Assembly (NCBI GenBank): GCA_018715805.1
Contig: DVKX01000091.1
Coordinates: 1-64,000 of the forward strand
DNA: 64,000 nucleotides
Direction: 5' to 3'
Origin: Candidatus Faecousia intestinigallinarum
GTDB taxonomy: Bacteria; Bacillota; Clostridia; Oscillospirales; Oscillospiraceae
Part shown: positions 1 to 7,998 of the stretch, in pieces
How positions within the stretch are numbered: position 1 is the first letter of the stretch
Layout: each line of letters begins with the position of its first letter
Notes under the pieces: generated by a model
The model's database searches: none
Told to the model about the DNA's origin: nothing
What the model saw: the letters and a program-made list of their open reading frames with translations, nothing else
Position numbers and translations under genes: made by a program

Positions 1-1
1 C

Positions 2-352
2 ATCAACCGCGGCGGCGGAAACGTGCTGATCCGGGTATACAACAGCCTGCCCGACGAGTCCATCGACTATGAATCGGACGTGACCGTGCATACCGACGGC
101 CGCACCTATACCGTGCCCGCCGGCACCCAGATCCGCCTGACCCCGGGCGAGAGCATCCATGTGCAGCAGTACCTGTACCATGACTTCTCCGTGGAAGAGG
201 GCACCGGCCCTGTGCTGCTGGGCGAGGTGAGCCAGTGCAACGACGACAACACCGACAACCGCTTTAATCCCCCTGTGGGCCGCTTCCCCACCATTGAAGA
301 AGATGAAGCGCCCTACCGCCTGCTGTGCAACGAGTATCCCGCGGCGAAGTGA
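2..352 (+). CDS. D-lyxose isomerase family protein, C-terminal part (5' end outside window)
   Basis: The reading frame is open to the left edge, so only the last 116 residues are seen. The Arg-Gly-Gly-Gly-Asn stretch at the start, the segment VPAGTQIRLTPGESI and the following HVQQYLYHDF match the cupin barrel of D-lyxose ketol-isomerases, including a His expected to bind the metal. Enzymes of this family interconvert D-lyxose and D-xylulose, and many also interconvert D-mannose and D-fructose. A fructokinase gene starts 13 bases after the stop, and a beta-mannosidase lies in the same run, so the mannose-to-fructose reaction is the likely physiological one (inference). Cytoplasmic. The true start cannot be seen. 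Confidence 0.82.
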   Translation: MNRGGGNVLIRVYNSLPDESIDYESDVTVHTDGRTYTVPAGTQIRLTPGESIHVQQYLYHDFSVEEGTGPVLLGEVSQCNDDNTDNRFNPPVGRFPTIEEDEAPYRLLCNEYPAAK

Positions 353-364
353 GGGAAGGCGGCC

Positions 365-1321
365 ATGATTGATGTTGTCACCCTGGGAGAACTGCTCATC
401 GACTTTACCTGCGTTACCCAGGACGCAGACGGCTACCCCACCATGGTGGCGCACCCCGGCGGCGCGCCGGCCAACTTCCTGGCGGCGCTGACCAAGTTCG
501 GCGCCAAGACTGCCCTCATCGGCAAGGTGGGCAACGATACCTTCGGTAAGCTGCTCACAGGCACCCTGCGCAAGACGGGCATCGAGACCCGCGGCCTGGT
601 GGTGGCCGACGACGTGTTCACCACCCTGGCATTCGTCACCCTGGATGAGACGGGCAACCGGGAGTTTGCCTTTGCCCGGAAGCCGGGTGCGGATACCTGC
701 ATTACTTACGATGAGATCGACTTAAGCCTCATCGACGAGGCCAAGGTGTTCCATTTCGGTACCCTGTCCCTCACCGACGAGCCTGCCCGCGCCACCACCT
801 ACAGGGTCGTGGAATACGCCAAGGCGCAGGGCAAGCTGATTACCTTTGACCCCAACCTGCGCAAGCCGCTGTGGAAGGATCTGGAGGCTGCCAAGGAACA
901 GATCCTCTGGGGACTGAAGCAGGCGGATGTGGTGAAGATCAGCGATGAGGAAGTGGAGTTTCTCTGGGGTCTGGGCATTGAAGAGGGCGCAGACTACATC
1001 CTGAACAATTTCGGCGTGAAGCTGGTATTTGTGACCCGGGGGCCGGAAGGCTGCTACTTCAAAAACGCCGTTGCCTGCGGCAGTGAGCCAAGCCTGCGGG
1101 ACATCCAGGTGGCGGATACCACCGGCGCCGGCGACATTTTCGGCGGCAGCGCCGTATGGAAGCTGCTGAATCTGAACAAAGCGCCCGAGACGGTGACTGC
1201 GGAAGAACTTCATGATGTGGTGAAGTTTGCCTGCACCTCCGCCGGCCTGTCCACTACCCGTTCCGGCGGCATCTCCAGTGTGCCGGAATATGACGCTGTG
1301 ATGAAGAGGATGGGGGACTAA
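365..1321 (+). CDS. PfkB-family carbohydrate kinase, probable fructokinase
   Basis: This 318-residue protein has the usual length of a bacterial fructokinase. It carries the N-terminal glycine-rich substrate loop (GGAPAN at about 32-37), FDPNLR at 161-166, and PfkB signature 2, DTTGAGD at 251-257, whose last Asp is the catalytic base. It would phosphorylate fructose to fructose-6-phosphate with ATP in the cytoplasm. The upstream isomerase gene would supply fructose from mannose. Its stop codon overlaps the next gene's start as TAATG, so the two are translationally coupled. A different sugar substrate is possible because PfkB kinases are hard to separate by sequence alone, but the ScrK-like spacing favours fructose. 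Confidence 0.85.
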   Translation: MIDVVTLGELLIDFTCVTQDADGYPTMVAHPGGAPANFLAALTKFGAKTALIGKVGNDTFGKLLTGTLRKTGIETRGLVVADDVFTTLAFVTLDETGNREFAFARKPGADTCITYDEIDLSLIDEAKVFHFGTLSLTDEPARATTYRVVEYAKAQGKLITFDPNLRKPLWKDLEAAKEQILWGLKQADVVKISDEEVEFLWGLGIEEGADYILNNFGVKLVFVTRGPEGCYFKNAVACGSEPSLRDIQVADTTGAGDIFGGSAVWKLLNLNKAPETVTAEELHDVVKFACTSAGLSTTRSGGISSVPEYDAVMKRMGD

Positions 1322-2193
1322 TGGTAACGATTCACAATGAATTTCTCACAGTCACCGCGGCAGAAAAGGGCGCCGAGCTGCAATCTATCCTGGGCGCGGA
1401 CGGCACGGAATATCTGTGGCAGGGAGACGCGAAATATTGGCCTGACCGGGCGCTGAATATTTTCCCCTATGTGGCGCGGCTGACCAACGGCAGTTTTTAT
1501 CTGGACGGGAAGCTTCATCATATGGCCATCCACGGCATCGCCCCTTACCAGGAGTTCCGAACGGCGGCGCATACCGACACCGAAATGGTGCTGGAGCTGG
1601 TCTCCAACGCGGAAACCTATGAAAGCTATCCCCGGCAGTTTGCGTTCCGGGTGATCTATGCCCTGCGGGGGAATACCCTGGAGGTGACCTATCAGGTGGA
1701 AAACCGCGACGAAAAGACGATGTACTTTGGTCTGGGCGGACACCCCGGCTTTAACGTACCGCTGGAGAAAGGGCAGTCCTTTGAGGACTACCGCCTGCGC
1801 TTCCGCCATGCCCATACCCCCAGCCGGGTGGGCTTCACGGAGCAGTGCTATTTGGATGGTACCGCCGCTCCCTATGCCTTGGAGGATGGCCGGGATATTC
1901 CCCTGCACCACGATCTCTTCGACCAGGACGCCATCGTGCTCCAGGAGATGGATCATGAAGTTACTTTGGAGAGCGGCAAGGGCGGCCACAGCGTTACCGT
2001 GACCTATCCCCAGATGAACTACCTGGGTATCTGGCATATGCCCCGTACGGACGCGCCCTATGTATGCATTGAGCCTTGGAGCTCCCTGCCGTCCGCCCAG
2101 GATACTGTCGCGGTACTGGAGGAGCAAAAAGATTTGATTTCGCTGGAACCGGGGAATACCTATCGCAGCGTGTGGACGATCCGCGTAGAGTAA
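1321..2193 (+). CDS. Aldose 1-epimerase family protein (LacX-like)
   Basis: The 290-residue protein matches the LacX branch of galactose mutarotase-like proteins. The start has the typical MVTIHNEFLTVTAAEKGAEL pattern, followed by YLWQGDAKYW (31-40), HGIAPYQEF (71-79) and GLGGHPGFNVPL (137-148), where the His is the likely active-site residue. The family adopts the beta-sandwich mutarotase fold and interconverts sugar anomers; the exact substrate of LacX proteins is not settled. Its ATG overlaps the fructokinase stop. The beta-mannosidase gene starts 22 bases downstream behind a clear AAAAGGAG site, consistent with one operon that converts released sugars to the form used by the kinase or isomerase. 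Confidence 0.8.
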   Translation: MVTIHNEFLTVTAAEKGAELQSILGADGTEYLWQGDAKYWPDRALNIFPYVARLTNGSFYLDGKLHHMAIHGIAPYQEFRTAAHTDTEMVLELVSNAETYESYPRQFAFRVIYALRGNTLEVTYQVENRDEKTMYFGLGGHPGFNVPLEKGQSFEDYRLRFRHAHTPSRVGFTEQCYLDGTAAPYALEDGRDIPLHHDLFDQDAIVLQEMDHEVTLESGKGGHSVTVTYPQMNYLGIWHMPRTDAPYVCIEPWSSLPSAQDTVAVLEEQKDLISLEPGNTYRSVWTIRVE

Positions 2194-2215
2194 TGCCCGG
2201 AAAAGGAGTACAGAG

Positions 2216-4612
2216 ATGCTGATTAAAAATTGGACGCTGCATTATCCGGGCTTTGCACCGCTGCCCTGTGAGGCTCCTGCCACCATGTACAGCGTGCTCT
2301 GGGATCATCGGAAGATTCCCGATCCCTTTTATGGCCTCAATGAGCGGGAGCTGACCCGCCTGGCGGACAAGGACTGCGTTTTTGAAGCCCAGGTAGAGGT
2401 GGATGCACAGGTGATGGCCAGGGACTATGTGGAGCTGACGTTCCACGGTCTGGACACCCTCTGCCGTATTTTCCTCAACGGCAGGCTCCTTGCCAATGTG
2501 AAGAATATGCACCGTGCCTACACCTACGATGTAAAGGCGCTGCTGCATATCGGCAGCAATACCCTGCGGCTGGAATTTCAGTCTCCCACCCGGTTCTTTG
2601 CCCGGATGGCGCAGAAGCATTACCTCTACATGAACGACGGGGACACCATTCCCGGCACTGCCCACCTGCGCAAGGCGCTGTACCAATCTGGCTGGGACTG
2701 GGGTCCCACCCTGCCGGATATGGGCATCTACCGCCCGGTGGAGCTGAACGCCTATGACATTGACCGTATTGACGATGTGGCTGTCCGCCAGGAGCACCGG
2801 GAGGATGGCAGTGTGGAGGTGGAAATCGCCGTCACCGGCAAGCGGGGGGCGGAGACTGCCTGCTATGCCAATATGGACGGTCAGCGGGTTCTGCTGGAGA
2901 ACGGCGTGGGTCGCATCCGTATTGAGAACCCCAAGCTCTGGTGGGTGCGGGGCTACGGTGAGCAGCACCTCTACGATCTGGACGTGGAAATGACAGCCGG
3001 CGGCAAGGTGATCGATACCTGCCATAAGGATATTGGCCTGCGCACGCTGACGGTGAGCACCCAGAAAGACGCGGATGGCCAGGGCAGCGAGTTCTGCTTT
3101 GTAATCAATGGCGTGAAGATCTTCGCCATGGGCGCTAACTATATCCCCCAGGACAATCTGCTCAGCCGGGTCACCCGGGAGCGGCTGGATGAGATGATGG
3201 TGCAGTGCCTGGACGGCAACTTCAATACCCTCCGGGTCTGGGGCGGCGGCTATTATCCCGACGATTACTTTTTTGAATTGTGCGACAAGAACGGCATCAT
3301 TGTCTGGCTGGATTTCATGGTGGCCTGCGCCAACGTGTACCTGACGGCAGAATTTGAACAGGAGTGCATCGAAGAGGCCACAGGCGTGCTGAAGCGGCTG
3401 CATCACCACGCCAGCCTGGGTCTGTTCTGCGGCAACAACGAGATGGAGGAGATGATTGCCAACCAGGGCAAGGGCGACAGCCTGCTGGTGCGCAACGATT
3501 ATATCCGCCTCCATGAGCACCTGCTGCCGGAGCTGTGCGACCGTTACGCGCCCAATACCTTCTATTGGCCCTCCAGCCCTTCCTCCGGCGGCGGCTTTGA
3601 GGAGCCGGGCAACCCTGCGAAGGGCGATACCCACTACTGGGAGGTGTGGCACGGCGGCGTGCCCTTCACCACCTACCGGAAAAAGCACTTCCGTTTCTGC
3701 TCCGAGTACGGCTTTGAGAGCTTCCCCTCTATGAAGACCATCCGTGCCTTCAGCGAGGAGAAGGACTGGAACTGCTTCTCCCGGGTAATGGAGAACCACC
3801 AGAAGTGCAAGGGCGGCAACAGCAAGATCCTGCGCTATCTGGCAGACAATTACCTCTATCCCACCAAGTTTGAGGATCTGGTGTATATTTCCCAGCTATT
3901 GCAGGCGGACGCCATCAAGTATGGCGTGGAGCATTTCCGCCGGGAGCGGGGCTACTGCATGGGTTCCATCTACTGGCAGTTCAACGACTGCTGGCCGGTG
4001 GCCTCCTGGTCCAGCGTGGACAGCTTTGGCCGGTATAAGGCGCTGCACTATGCGGCGAAAAAATTCTATGCGCCGGTGGCCATGGGGCTGTTCCTGGAGA
4101 ACGGCAAGCTCACCGTGAACATCTCCAACGAGACGATGCAGGACTTCCGCGGCAGCATCCATCTGGCCATGTGCCGGGCGGATATGACGGTGCTGGAGGA
4201 GCGCCGGACAGAGGTAGCGGTAGAGAAGCTCACTGCCGAGGATGTGTACCGCTATCCGGTGCAGGCGGAGGACAACTACAGCAATTACCTGTATGTGGAT
4301 CTGTACGACGAAAGCGGCGCATTCCTCATGCGCCAGACGGAGCTGCTGGTGCCGGCAAAGCACTTCTCCTGGGAGAAGCCCACGCTGCGCGCGGTGTGTG
4401 CCGATACGGAGCAGGGCGTGGAGATAACCGTGCAGGCGGATGTGTTTACCAAAGGCGTTGCCATTGATTTCCGGGATTTTGACTGCGTGCTTTCAGACAA
4501 TTTCTTTGACCTGACCAATGCAGAGCCTTACAAAATCCAGGTACGGACAGATCGCAGCGCCGAGGAACTGCAGGAGAACCTGCTGCTCCAGTGCGTAAAC
4601 GAGATTGGCTGA
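2216..4612 (+). CDS. GH2 family beta-mannosidase
   Basis: The 798-residue protein has the layout of a GH2 beta-mannosidase: an N-terminal jelly-roll (to about 170), an immunoglobulin-like domain (about 180-280), a TIM barrel (about 290-620) and C-terminal sandwich domains. YQSGWDWGPTLPDMGIYRPV at 156-175 is typical of mannosidases rather than galactosidases. GNNE (406-409) gives the acid/base Glu409, and FCSEYGFES gives the nucleophile Glu497. No signal peptide is visible, so it should act in the cytoplasm on imported oligosaccharides, for example the Man-beta-1,4-GlcNAc core of N-glycans or beta-mannan fragments. The start is fixed by AAAAGGAGTACAG just upstream. The next gene begins 35 bases after the stop. 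Confidence 0.9.
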   Translation: MLIKNWTLHYPGFAPLPCEAPATMYSVLWDHRKIPDPFYGLNERELTRLADKDCVFEAQVEVDAQVMARDYVELTFHGLDTLCRIFLNGRLLANVKNMHRAYTYDVKALLHIGSNTLRLEFQSPTRFFARMAQKHYLYMNDGDTIPGTAHLRKALYQSGWDWGPTLPDMGIYRPVELNAYDIDRIDDVAVRQEHREDGSVEVEIAVTGKRGAETACYANMDGQRVLLENGVGRIRIENPKLWWVRGYGEQHLYDLDVEMTAGGKVIDTCHKDIGLRTLTVSTQKDADGQGSEFCFVINGVKIFAMGANYIPQDNLLSRVTRERLDEMMVQCLDGNFNTLRVWGGGYYPDDYFFELCDKNGIIVWLDFMVACANVYLTAEFEQECIEEATGVLKRLHHHASLGLFCGNNEMEEMIANQGKGDSLLVRNDYIRLHEHLLPELCDRYAPNTFYWPSSPSSGGGFEEPGNPAKGDTHYWEVWHGGVPFTTYRKKHFRFCSEYGFESFPSMKTIRAFSEEKDWNCFSRVMENHQKCKGGNSKILRYLADNYLYPTKFEDLVYISQLLQADAIKYGVEHFRRERGYCMGSIYWQFNDCWPVASWSSVDSFGRYKALHYAAKKFYAPVAMGLFLENGKLTVNISNETMQDFRGSIHLAMCRADMTVLEERRTEVAVEKLTAEDVYRYPVQAEDNYSNYLYVDLYDESGAFLMRQTELLVPAKHFSWEKPTLRAVCADTEQGVEITVQADVFTKGVAIDFRDFDCVLSDNFFDLTNAEPYKIQVRTDRSAEELQENLLLQCVNEIG

Positions 4613-4647
4613 TGCCGGTCAATACATTAGGAAAGGGGGATCCATAA

Positions 4648-5454
4648 ATGTACCGCTTGTTGATTGTAGACAGCGACAAAAAAGCCTGCGAAAAGATAAA
4701 AGATATGCTGGACTGGTCCGCTTATGGATTCACCGCCGTGATGACGGCGTCCTCCTATGCCGATGGAGCGGGGAAAGCCGTGGATTTCTTACCCCATGTG
4801 GCGCTGGTGGATATGCACCTGGGGGAGCAGATGGGCTATGAGCTGGTGGAGCATTTGCGGGCGGTGGGTCTGAAAACCGTATTTTGCATGATCTCCAACG
4901 AGGATGACGCCACCCTCATCCGCCGATCCATGTGGGCGACCGCCCAGGGCTACTTGCTCAAGCCCCTGAACGGCAAAGAGCTGCGCGCCTTTGTGGAGCG
5001 CGTGGTCGTCAATGATCTGGGCGGGACGCTGCCGGAGAGCATCGTGGCCAGGAACGAAATCGACCCGGTGCTGAAGGTGGAGTATTCCAAGCTGTCCAAA
5101 ATCACCAATAAAATCATTCTGGTGGTAAAAAGCGACTACCACCAGCCCCAGACGCTTGCCGCCATCGCGGAGAGCTTCCATATGAGCAGCAAATACATTG
5201 GCCGGGTATTTCTGAAAGATACGGGCATCAAGTTTTCGGAATACTTGATGGCCTATCGGATGCTGGAAGCGCGTCGGCTGATCGTCAGCACCCGGGAGAA
5301 AATTTCCGCCATTGCCAATATGGTGGGGTATGTACAGCTGAATAATTTTTATATCCACTTTAAGAATTACTTCGGCGTGTCTCCCAGCGTACTGCGGAAT
5401 TTTGAGGAAGCTGCCCCGCAAGCTGCGGAGAAGGCGGAAGATCCCCGCCAGTGA
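4648..5454 (+). CDS. Response regulator with AraC-type DNA-binding domain (YesN-like)
   Basis: The 268-residue protein has a receiver domain (about 1-125) and an AraC/XylS helix-turn-helix pair (about 160-255). The receiver keeps the acidic pair near residues 8-10, the phospho-acceptor Asp55 in VALVDMHLG and Lys105 in YLLKPL. The DNA-binding part contains the typical second helix IANMVGYVQLNNFYIHFKN. Proteins of this type pair with YesM-like histidine kinases and activate carbohydrate uptake genes. No kinase gene is seen beside it, so the partner must be elsewhere. The start has a strong GAAAGGGGGATCC site. It probably regulates this locus, including the CUT1 operon at 15137-18691 (inference from context). 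Confidence 0.85.
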   Translation: MYRLLIVDSDKKACEKIKDMLDWSAYGFTAVMTASSYADGAGKAVDFLPHVALVDMHLGEQMGYELVEHLRAVGLKTVFCMISNEDDATLIRRSMWATAQGYLLKPLNGKELRAFVERVVVNDLGGTLPESIVARNEIDPVLKVEYSKLSKITNKIILVVKSDYHQPQTLAAIAESFHMSSKYIGRVFLKDTGIKFSEYLMAYRMLEARRLIVSTREKISAIANMVGYVQLNNFYIHFKNYFGVSPSVLRNFEEAAPQAAEKAEDPRQ

Positions 5455-5481
5455 GAAACGAGATATGGTAAGGAGAACCCC

Positions 5482-6141
5482 ATGAAGAGTATATTTGACC
5501 TGGACACGCCGCTGATGCGGTTTCTCACCAAGGTGGGTGAGATGATCATTGTAAACGTGCTGTTTTTGGTATGCTGCCTGCCGGTGGTCACGGCGGGCGC
5601 ATCCATCGCCGCGCTGTGCAAGATCAGCCAGGATATTATTTTGGATGAGGGCTACGGCATTGTGCGGACGTTTTTCCGGGCGTTCCGGGAGAACTTCAAG
5701 CAGGCCACCATCGCCTGGATAGTGATACTGGTGGTGATGGTGGCGCTGGGCGCCAACTGGATGCTGGTGTTCACGTTCCTGAACGGAACCACGCTTCGGT
5801 CGCTGCTCAATGGCTTGCTGGGCGTCCTGGCTGTGGTGGTCATCAGCATTGCAGTGTATCTGTTCCCGCTGCTGACCCGCTACCAGAACACCCTGAAGGA
5901 GCATGTGATGAACGCTATGATTCTGTCTGTGGTAAAGCTGCTGCGGACGGTGGTTATGGTTCTCATGACCCTGGCACCGGTGCTCATCGCCTGGTATTCT
6001 CTCCAGATGTTTGTGTATACCCTGGTTTTCTGGATCGTCATCGGCTTTGCTTTTGTCAACTATATGGGCACCCAGCTCTTGCTGCCGGTGTTCCGGGAAA
6101 TGGAGAAGAATAACGGCAAAGACATGAAGATCTTGAAGTAA
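5482..6141 (+). CDS. YesL family (DUF624) membrane protein
   Basis: The 219-residue protein begins with the signature of DUF624/YesL: short N-terminus with D-x-D-T-P-L-M-R-F, then FLTKVGEMIIVNVLFLVCCLPVVTAG as the first membrane helix. Three to four more hydrophobic helices follow (about 65-90, 100-125, 145-190). YesL proteins are found next to CUT1 sugar transporters and YesMN regulators in Firmicutes; their exact role is not known. AAGGAG lies just ahead of the ATG, 27 bases after the regulator's stop. A strong terminator at 6184-6227 closes the operon. Confidence 0.8.
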   Translation: MKSIFDLDTPLMRFLTKVGEMIIVNVLFLVCCLPVVTAGASIAALCKISQDIILDEGYGIVRTFFRAFRENFKQATIAWIVILVVMVALGANWMLVFTFLNGTTLRSLLNGLLGVLAVVVISIAVYLFPLLTRYQNTLKEHVMNAMILSVVKLLRTVVMVLMTLAPVLIAWYSLQMFVYTLVFWIVIGFAFVNYMGTQLLLPVFREMEKNNGKDMKILK

Positions 6142-6183
6142 ACGATTTTCCCCGGATAGCTTGATGGGGGAGGAAACGAGAAG

Positions 6184-6227
6184 AGCCTGCTGCGAAATGT
6201 ATGTTCGCAGCAGGCTTTGTTTTTTTG
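6184..6227 (+). terminator. Rho-independent terminator after yesL-like gene
   Basis: A perfect 13-bp stem, AGCCTGCTGCGAA pairing with TTCGCAGCAGGCT around a six-base loop, is followed by a T-rich run. It closes the rightward glycan operon and separates it from the recombinase gene. Confidence 0.9.
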
Positions 6228-6255
6228 AATTTCAGATAAGCGGGAGGGAGTAGAG

Positions 6256-6876
6256 ATCGCAGGGATTGCTTATGGATATATCCGCGTCAGCAGCAAAGAT
6301 CAGAATGAGGATCGGCAGCGGATCGCCTTGTGGGAGGTGCCCGTCCCAGAGAAAAACATTTATATGGACAAGCAATCGGGGAAGGATTTTCAGCGGCCGC
6401 AGTACAGGAAGCTTCTGCGGAAAATGAGAAAAGACGATCTGCTCTATATCAAGAGCATCGATCGTCTGGGGCGGAACTATGGGGAGATCCTGGAACAATG
6501 GCGGGTGCTGACCAAGGAAAAGGGCGTGGATATTGTGGTACTGGATATGCCGCTGCTGGATACCCGCCGGGGGAAGGACTTGCTGGGCGCGTTTCTCAGC
6601 GATATTGTGCTGCAAGTGCTCTCCTTTGTGGCGGAGAATGAGCGAACCAATATCCGCCAGCGTCAGGCGGAAGGAATTGCGGCAGCAAAGGCGCGGGGGG
6701 TACAATTTGGCCGCCCTCCAAAGCCGCTGCCTGAGAACTTTCATTCCGCCTATCAGCGCTGGAAAACGGGAGAAATCACCGGGACGGCTGCGGCAAAAGA
6801 ATGTAGAATGCCGCTGGCCACTTTCCGCTGTCGGGCGGAGACTTATGAAAAAGAATTTGCAATGGAAAAAGAGTAA
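6256..6876 (+). CDS. Small serine recombinase (resolvase/invertase family) with non-standard start
   Basis: The in-frame sequence reads A-Y-G-Y-I-R-V-S-S-K-D-Q, the start of the resolvase domain, with catalytic Ser in RVSS. It continues with IDRLGRNYGEILEQW, LDMPLLDT, and a C-terminal helix-turn-helix after GRPPKPLP. At about 206 residues it has the usual length for a DNA invertase or resolvase. No ATG, GTG or TTG lies ahead of the catalytic Ser in frame: the frame opens at 6229 after a TGA. The first standard codon is TTG 6328, which would remove the active site. GGGAGGGAG at 6242-6250 sits eight bases before ATC 6256, so I place the start there; ATT 6265 is the alternative. The adjacent inverted sites at 6876-7041 suggest it inverts them. 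Confidence 0.75.
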   Translation: MAGIAYGYIRVSSKDQNEDRQRIALWEVPVPEKNIYMDKQSGKDFQRPQYRKLLRKMRKDDLLYIKSIDRLGRNYGEILEQWRVLTKEKGVDIVVLDMPLLDTRRGKDLLGAFLSDIVLQVLSFVAENERTNIRQRQAEGIAAAKARGVQFGRPPKPLPENFHSAYQRWKTGEITGTAAAKECRMPLATFRCRAETYEKEFAMEKE

Positions 6877-6905
6877 TTTACAAAAAAGTGTACTTTTTTG
6901 TAAAT
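6876..6905. repeat. Left crossover-like inverted repeat of a putative invertible segment
   Basis: A 30-bp perfect palindrome with 14-bp arms (ATTTACAAAAAAGT and its complement) flanks a two-base asymmetric centre, GT at 6890-6891. Serine invertase sites are short palindromes around a two-base core, which this matches. GTGTACTTTTT inside it (6888-6898) recurs in inverted orientation at 7021-7031. It starts at the last base of the recombinase stop codon. It could also act as a weak terminator of that gene. Confidence 0.7.
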
Positions 6906-6929
6906 GGCCGTGACGCTTGAAACAATGTA

Positions 6930-6958
6930 AGTATAGCACAGCAGGATAAAAATTGCAA
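6930..6958 (-). promoter_or_regulatory. Sigma-A type promoter inside the putative invertible segment, now facing left
   Basis: Read on the minus strand, TTGCAA (6958-6953), a 17-base spacer and TATACT (6935-6930) form a good promoter. In this orientation it fires towards the 3' end of the recombinase gene, antisense to it. After inversion between the two GT/AC cores it would lie at about 6961-6989 on the plus strand, some 60 bases upstream of the lipoprotein gene at 7057. I see no comparable rightward promoter in the segment. Confidence 0.7.
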
Positions 6959-7014
6959 CACAATCTTTGGATAAATTTTACAGAAGCCGACGGAATATTT
7001 CCCGTGCCGCTTAC

Positions 7015-7041
7015 ATTACCAAAAAGTACACATTTTGAAAA
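7015..7041. repeat. Right crossover-like inverted repeat of a putative invertible segment
   Basis: AAAAAGTACAC at 7021-7031 is the exact inverse of GTGTACTTTTT in the left site. The inner flank extends the match (TTACC against TTACA), and the outer flank ends in TTTTG/CAAAA as in the left site. The central dinucleotide is AC (7028-7029), opposite in orientation to the left GT, as required for inversion rather than deletion. It lies just before the ribosome binding site of the gene at 7057. Confidence 0.65.
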
Positions 7042-7056
7042 GAGAGAGGTGAGACA

Positions 7057-7320
7057 ATGAAGCGAACGGCTCGTATATTGGCGGCGATTTTGCTGGTTGC
7101 CATCTGCCTGAGCGCCTGCTCCAGCAAAGAACCCTGTGCCTGGTGCGACAAAAGCCCAACAAAAGCTTACCGCACCTCCAGCGGCGACACCGTATATGTC
7201 TGCAAGGATTGCAGCAGCACCTGTATATTCTGTGGAAAGCCTGCCACCAAGCATTACACCAGCCTGCTGGGAGAGATGTTTGTGTGCGGCGACTGCTACG
7301 AGGCCAGGGTTCGGCGATAA
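7057..7320 (+). CDS. Small Cys-rich lipoprotein, unknown function
   Basis: The 87-residue protein starts with a lipoprotein signal peptide (MKRTARILAAILLVAICLSAC) with lipobox LSAC, so it should be anchored outside the membrane. The mature part has CAWC, CKDC, CIFC and CGDC pairs, which look like two small zinc-binding or disulfide knuckles: CxxC-x(n)-CxxC twice. I do not recognise the family. The start has GAGAGGTGA ahead of it and is the first gene after the putative invertible promoter. A perfect stem-loop (7302-7329) spans its stop codon. Confidence 0.7.
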   Translation: MKRTARILAAILLVAICLSACSSKEPCAWCDKSPTKAYRTSSGDTVYVCKDCSSTCIFCGKPATKHYTSLLGEMFVCGDCYEARVRR

Positions 7321-7329
7321 GAACCCTGG
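7302..7329 (+). other. Stem-loop spanning the lipoprotein stop codon
   Basis: GCCAGGGTTC pairs perfectly with GAACCCTGGC around an eight-base loop that includes the TAA stop. No T-run follows, so it is not a standard terminator. It may set mRNA stability or limit read-through into the next gene. Confidence 0.45.
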
Positions 7330-7415
7330 CTGGCCCCCCGTCGTGATCTTGGAAACCATGCGGACGCTGGATCGCTGACAGCGTTCCGGTAATCTTTGAG
7401 AAGGAAGTGCAAGCA

Positions 7416-7865
7416 ATGGAAAAAGGAAAATTGTTGGTATCCACCCGCACCAACGGCTGGGGGAAGAAGATCTTCTTCCTTTTGGGTGCGCTTATATGCG
7501 CTTTCGCAGGCAGCAACAGTCTTTCCCACCCGGAATTTTTCTTTCAATTCAGTTGGAGCAATTACAAAATCATCGCATATCTTTTCGCTATATGTTGTAT
7601 GCTGGGATTTGGGTTTAGCTTGGGCGCGGTTCTGTCCTATTGCGAGGTTTATGAGCACGGAGTTGTTGGGAGAACCCAAATCACTTTTAGGCACGGTTGG
7701 CAAAAATTCGATGTGCGTTACAGCGACATTTTGAATGTGACCGAATCCGGACCAATGGTTCTAACCATCACTGCGCAATACGGTAAGTATACCGTATATA
7801 CTTTTAGCAATCATGAGGCGGCGTTGCAGGAAATCCGCACACGGATGAAGGGCGGCGCGGCGTAA
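7416..7865 (+). CDS. Hypothetical membrane protein with PH-like C-terminal region
   Basis: The 149-residue protein has two hydrophobic segments (about 15-37 and 50-80) with a short loop between them. The C-terminal third, EHGVVGRTQITFRHGWQKFD followed by VRYSDILNVTES, resembles the beta-strand pattern of bacterial pleckstrin-like membrane proteins. That is a resemblance only; no named family is certain. I chose ATG 7416 over GTG 7407 because AAGGAAG at 7401-7407 is then at normal spacing. It lies in the rightward run of small genes that begins at 7057. Confidence 0.6.
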   Translation: MEKGKLLVSTRTNGWGKKIFFLLGALICAFAGSNSLSHPEFFFQFSWSNYKIIAYLFAICCMLGFGFSLGAVLSYCEVYEHGVVGRTQITFRHGWQKFDVRYSDILNVTESGPMVLTITAQYGKYTVYTFSNHEAALQEIRTRMKGGAA

Positions 7866-7883
7866 GGCGCGCCTTTCGGCTCC

Positions 7884-7936
7884 GCAGGGCAGCAGCCAAG
7901 CAGTCCACTCCGCCAGGAGTGAGCTGCTGCGCCCCG
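7884..7936 (+). other. GC-rich stem-loop between two small genes
   Basis: GCAGCAG near the start pairs with CTGCTGC near the end, and CACTCC with GGAGTG inside, giving a long interrupted hairpin. There is no T-run, so it may be a processing or stability element rather than a terminator. Confidence 0.35.
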
Positions 7937-7998
7937 CCAAAGCGTTATACAAGTACCCGCATTTTAAAAGAGTAACAAAATTGAAAGGAAGCTTTCTT

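Noticed and set aside
1994-3799. A 601-codon minus-strand frame over the beta-mannosidase gene
   Set aside because: Low-complexity His/Ala/Gly-rich shadow; the plus-strand GH2 protein is complete with both catalytic Glu.
6876-6905. The palindrome read only as a terminator of the recombinase gene
   Set aside because: The A/T-only stem has a two-base centre and would be a poor terminator. The partner site in inverted orientation at 7015-7041 with a matching core favours a recombination site, although both roles remain possible.
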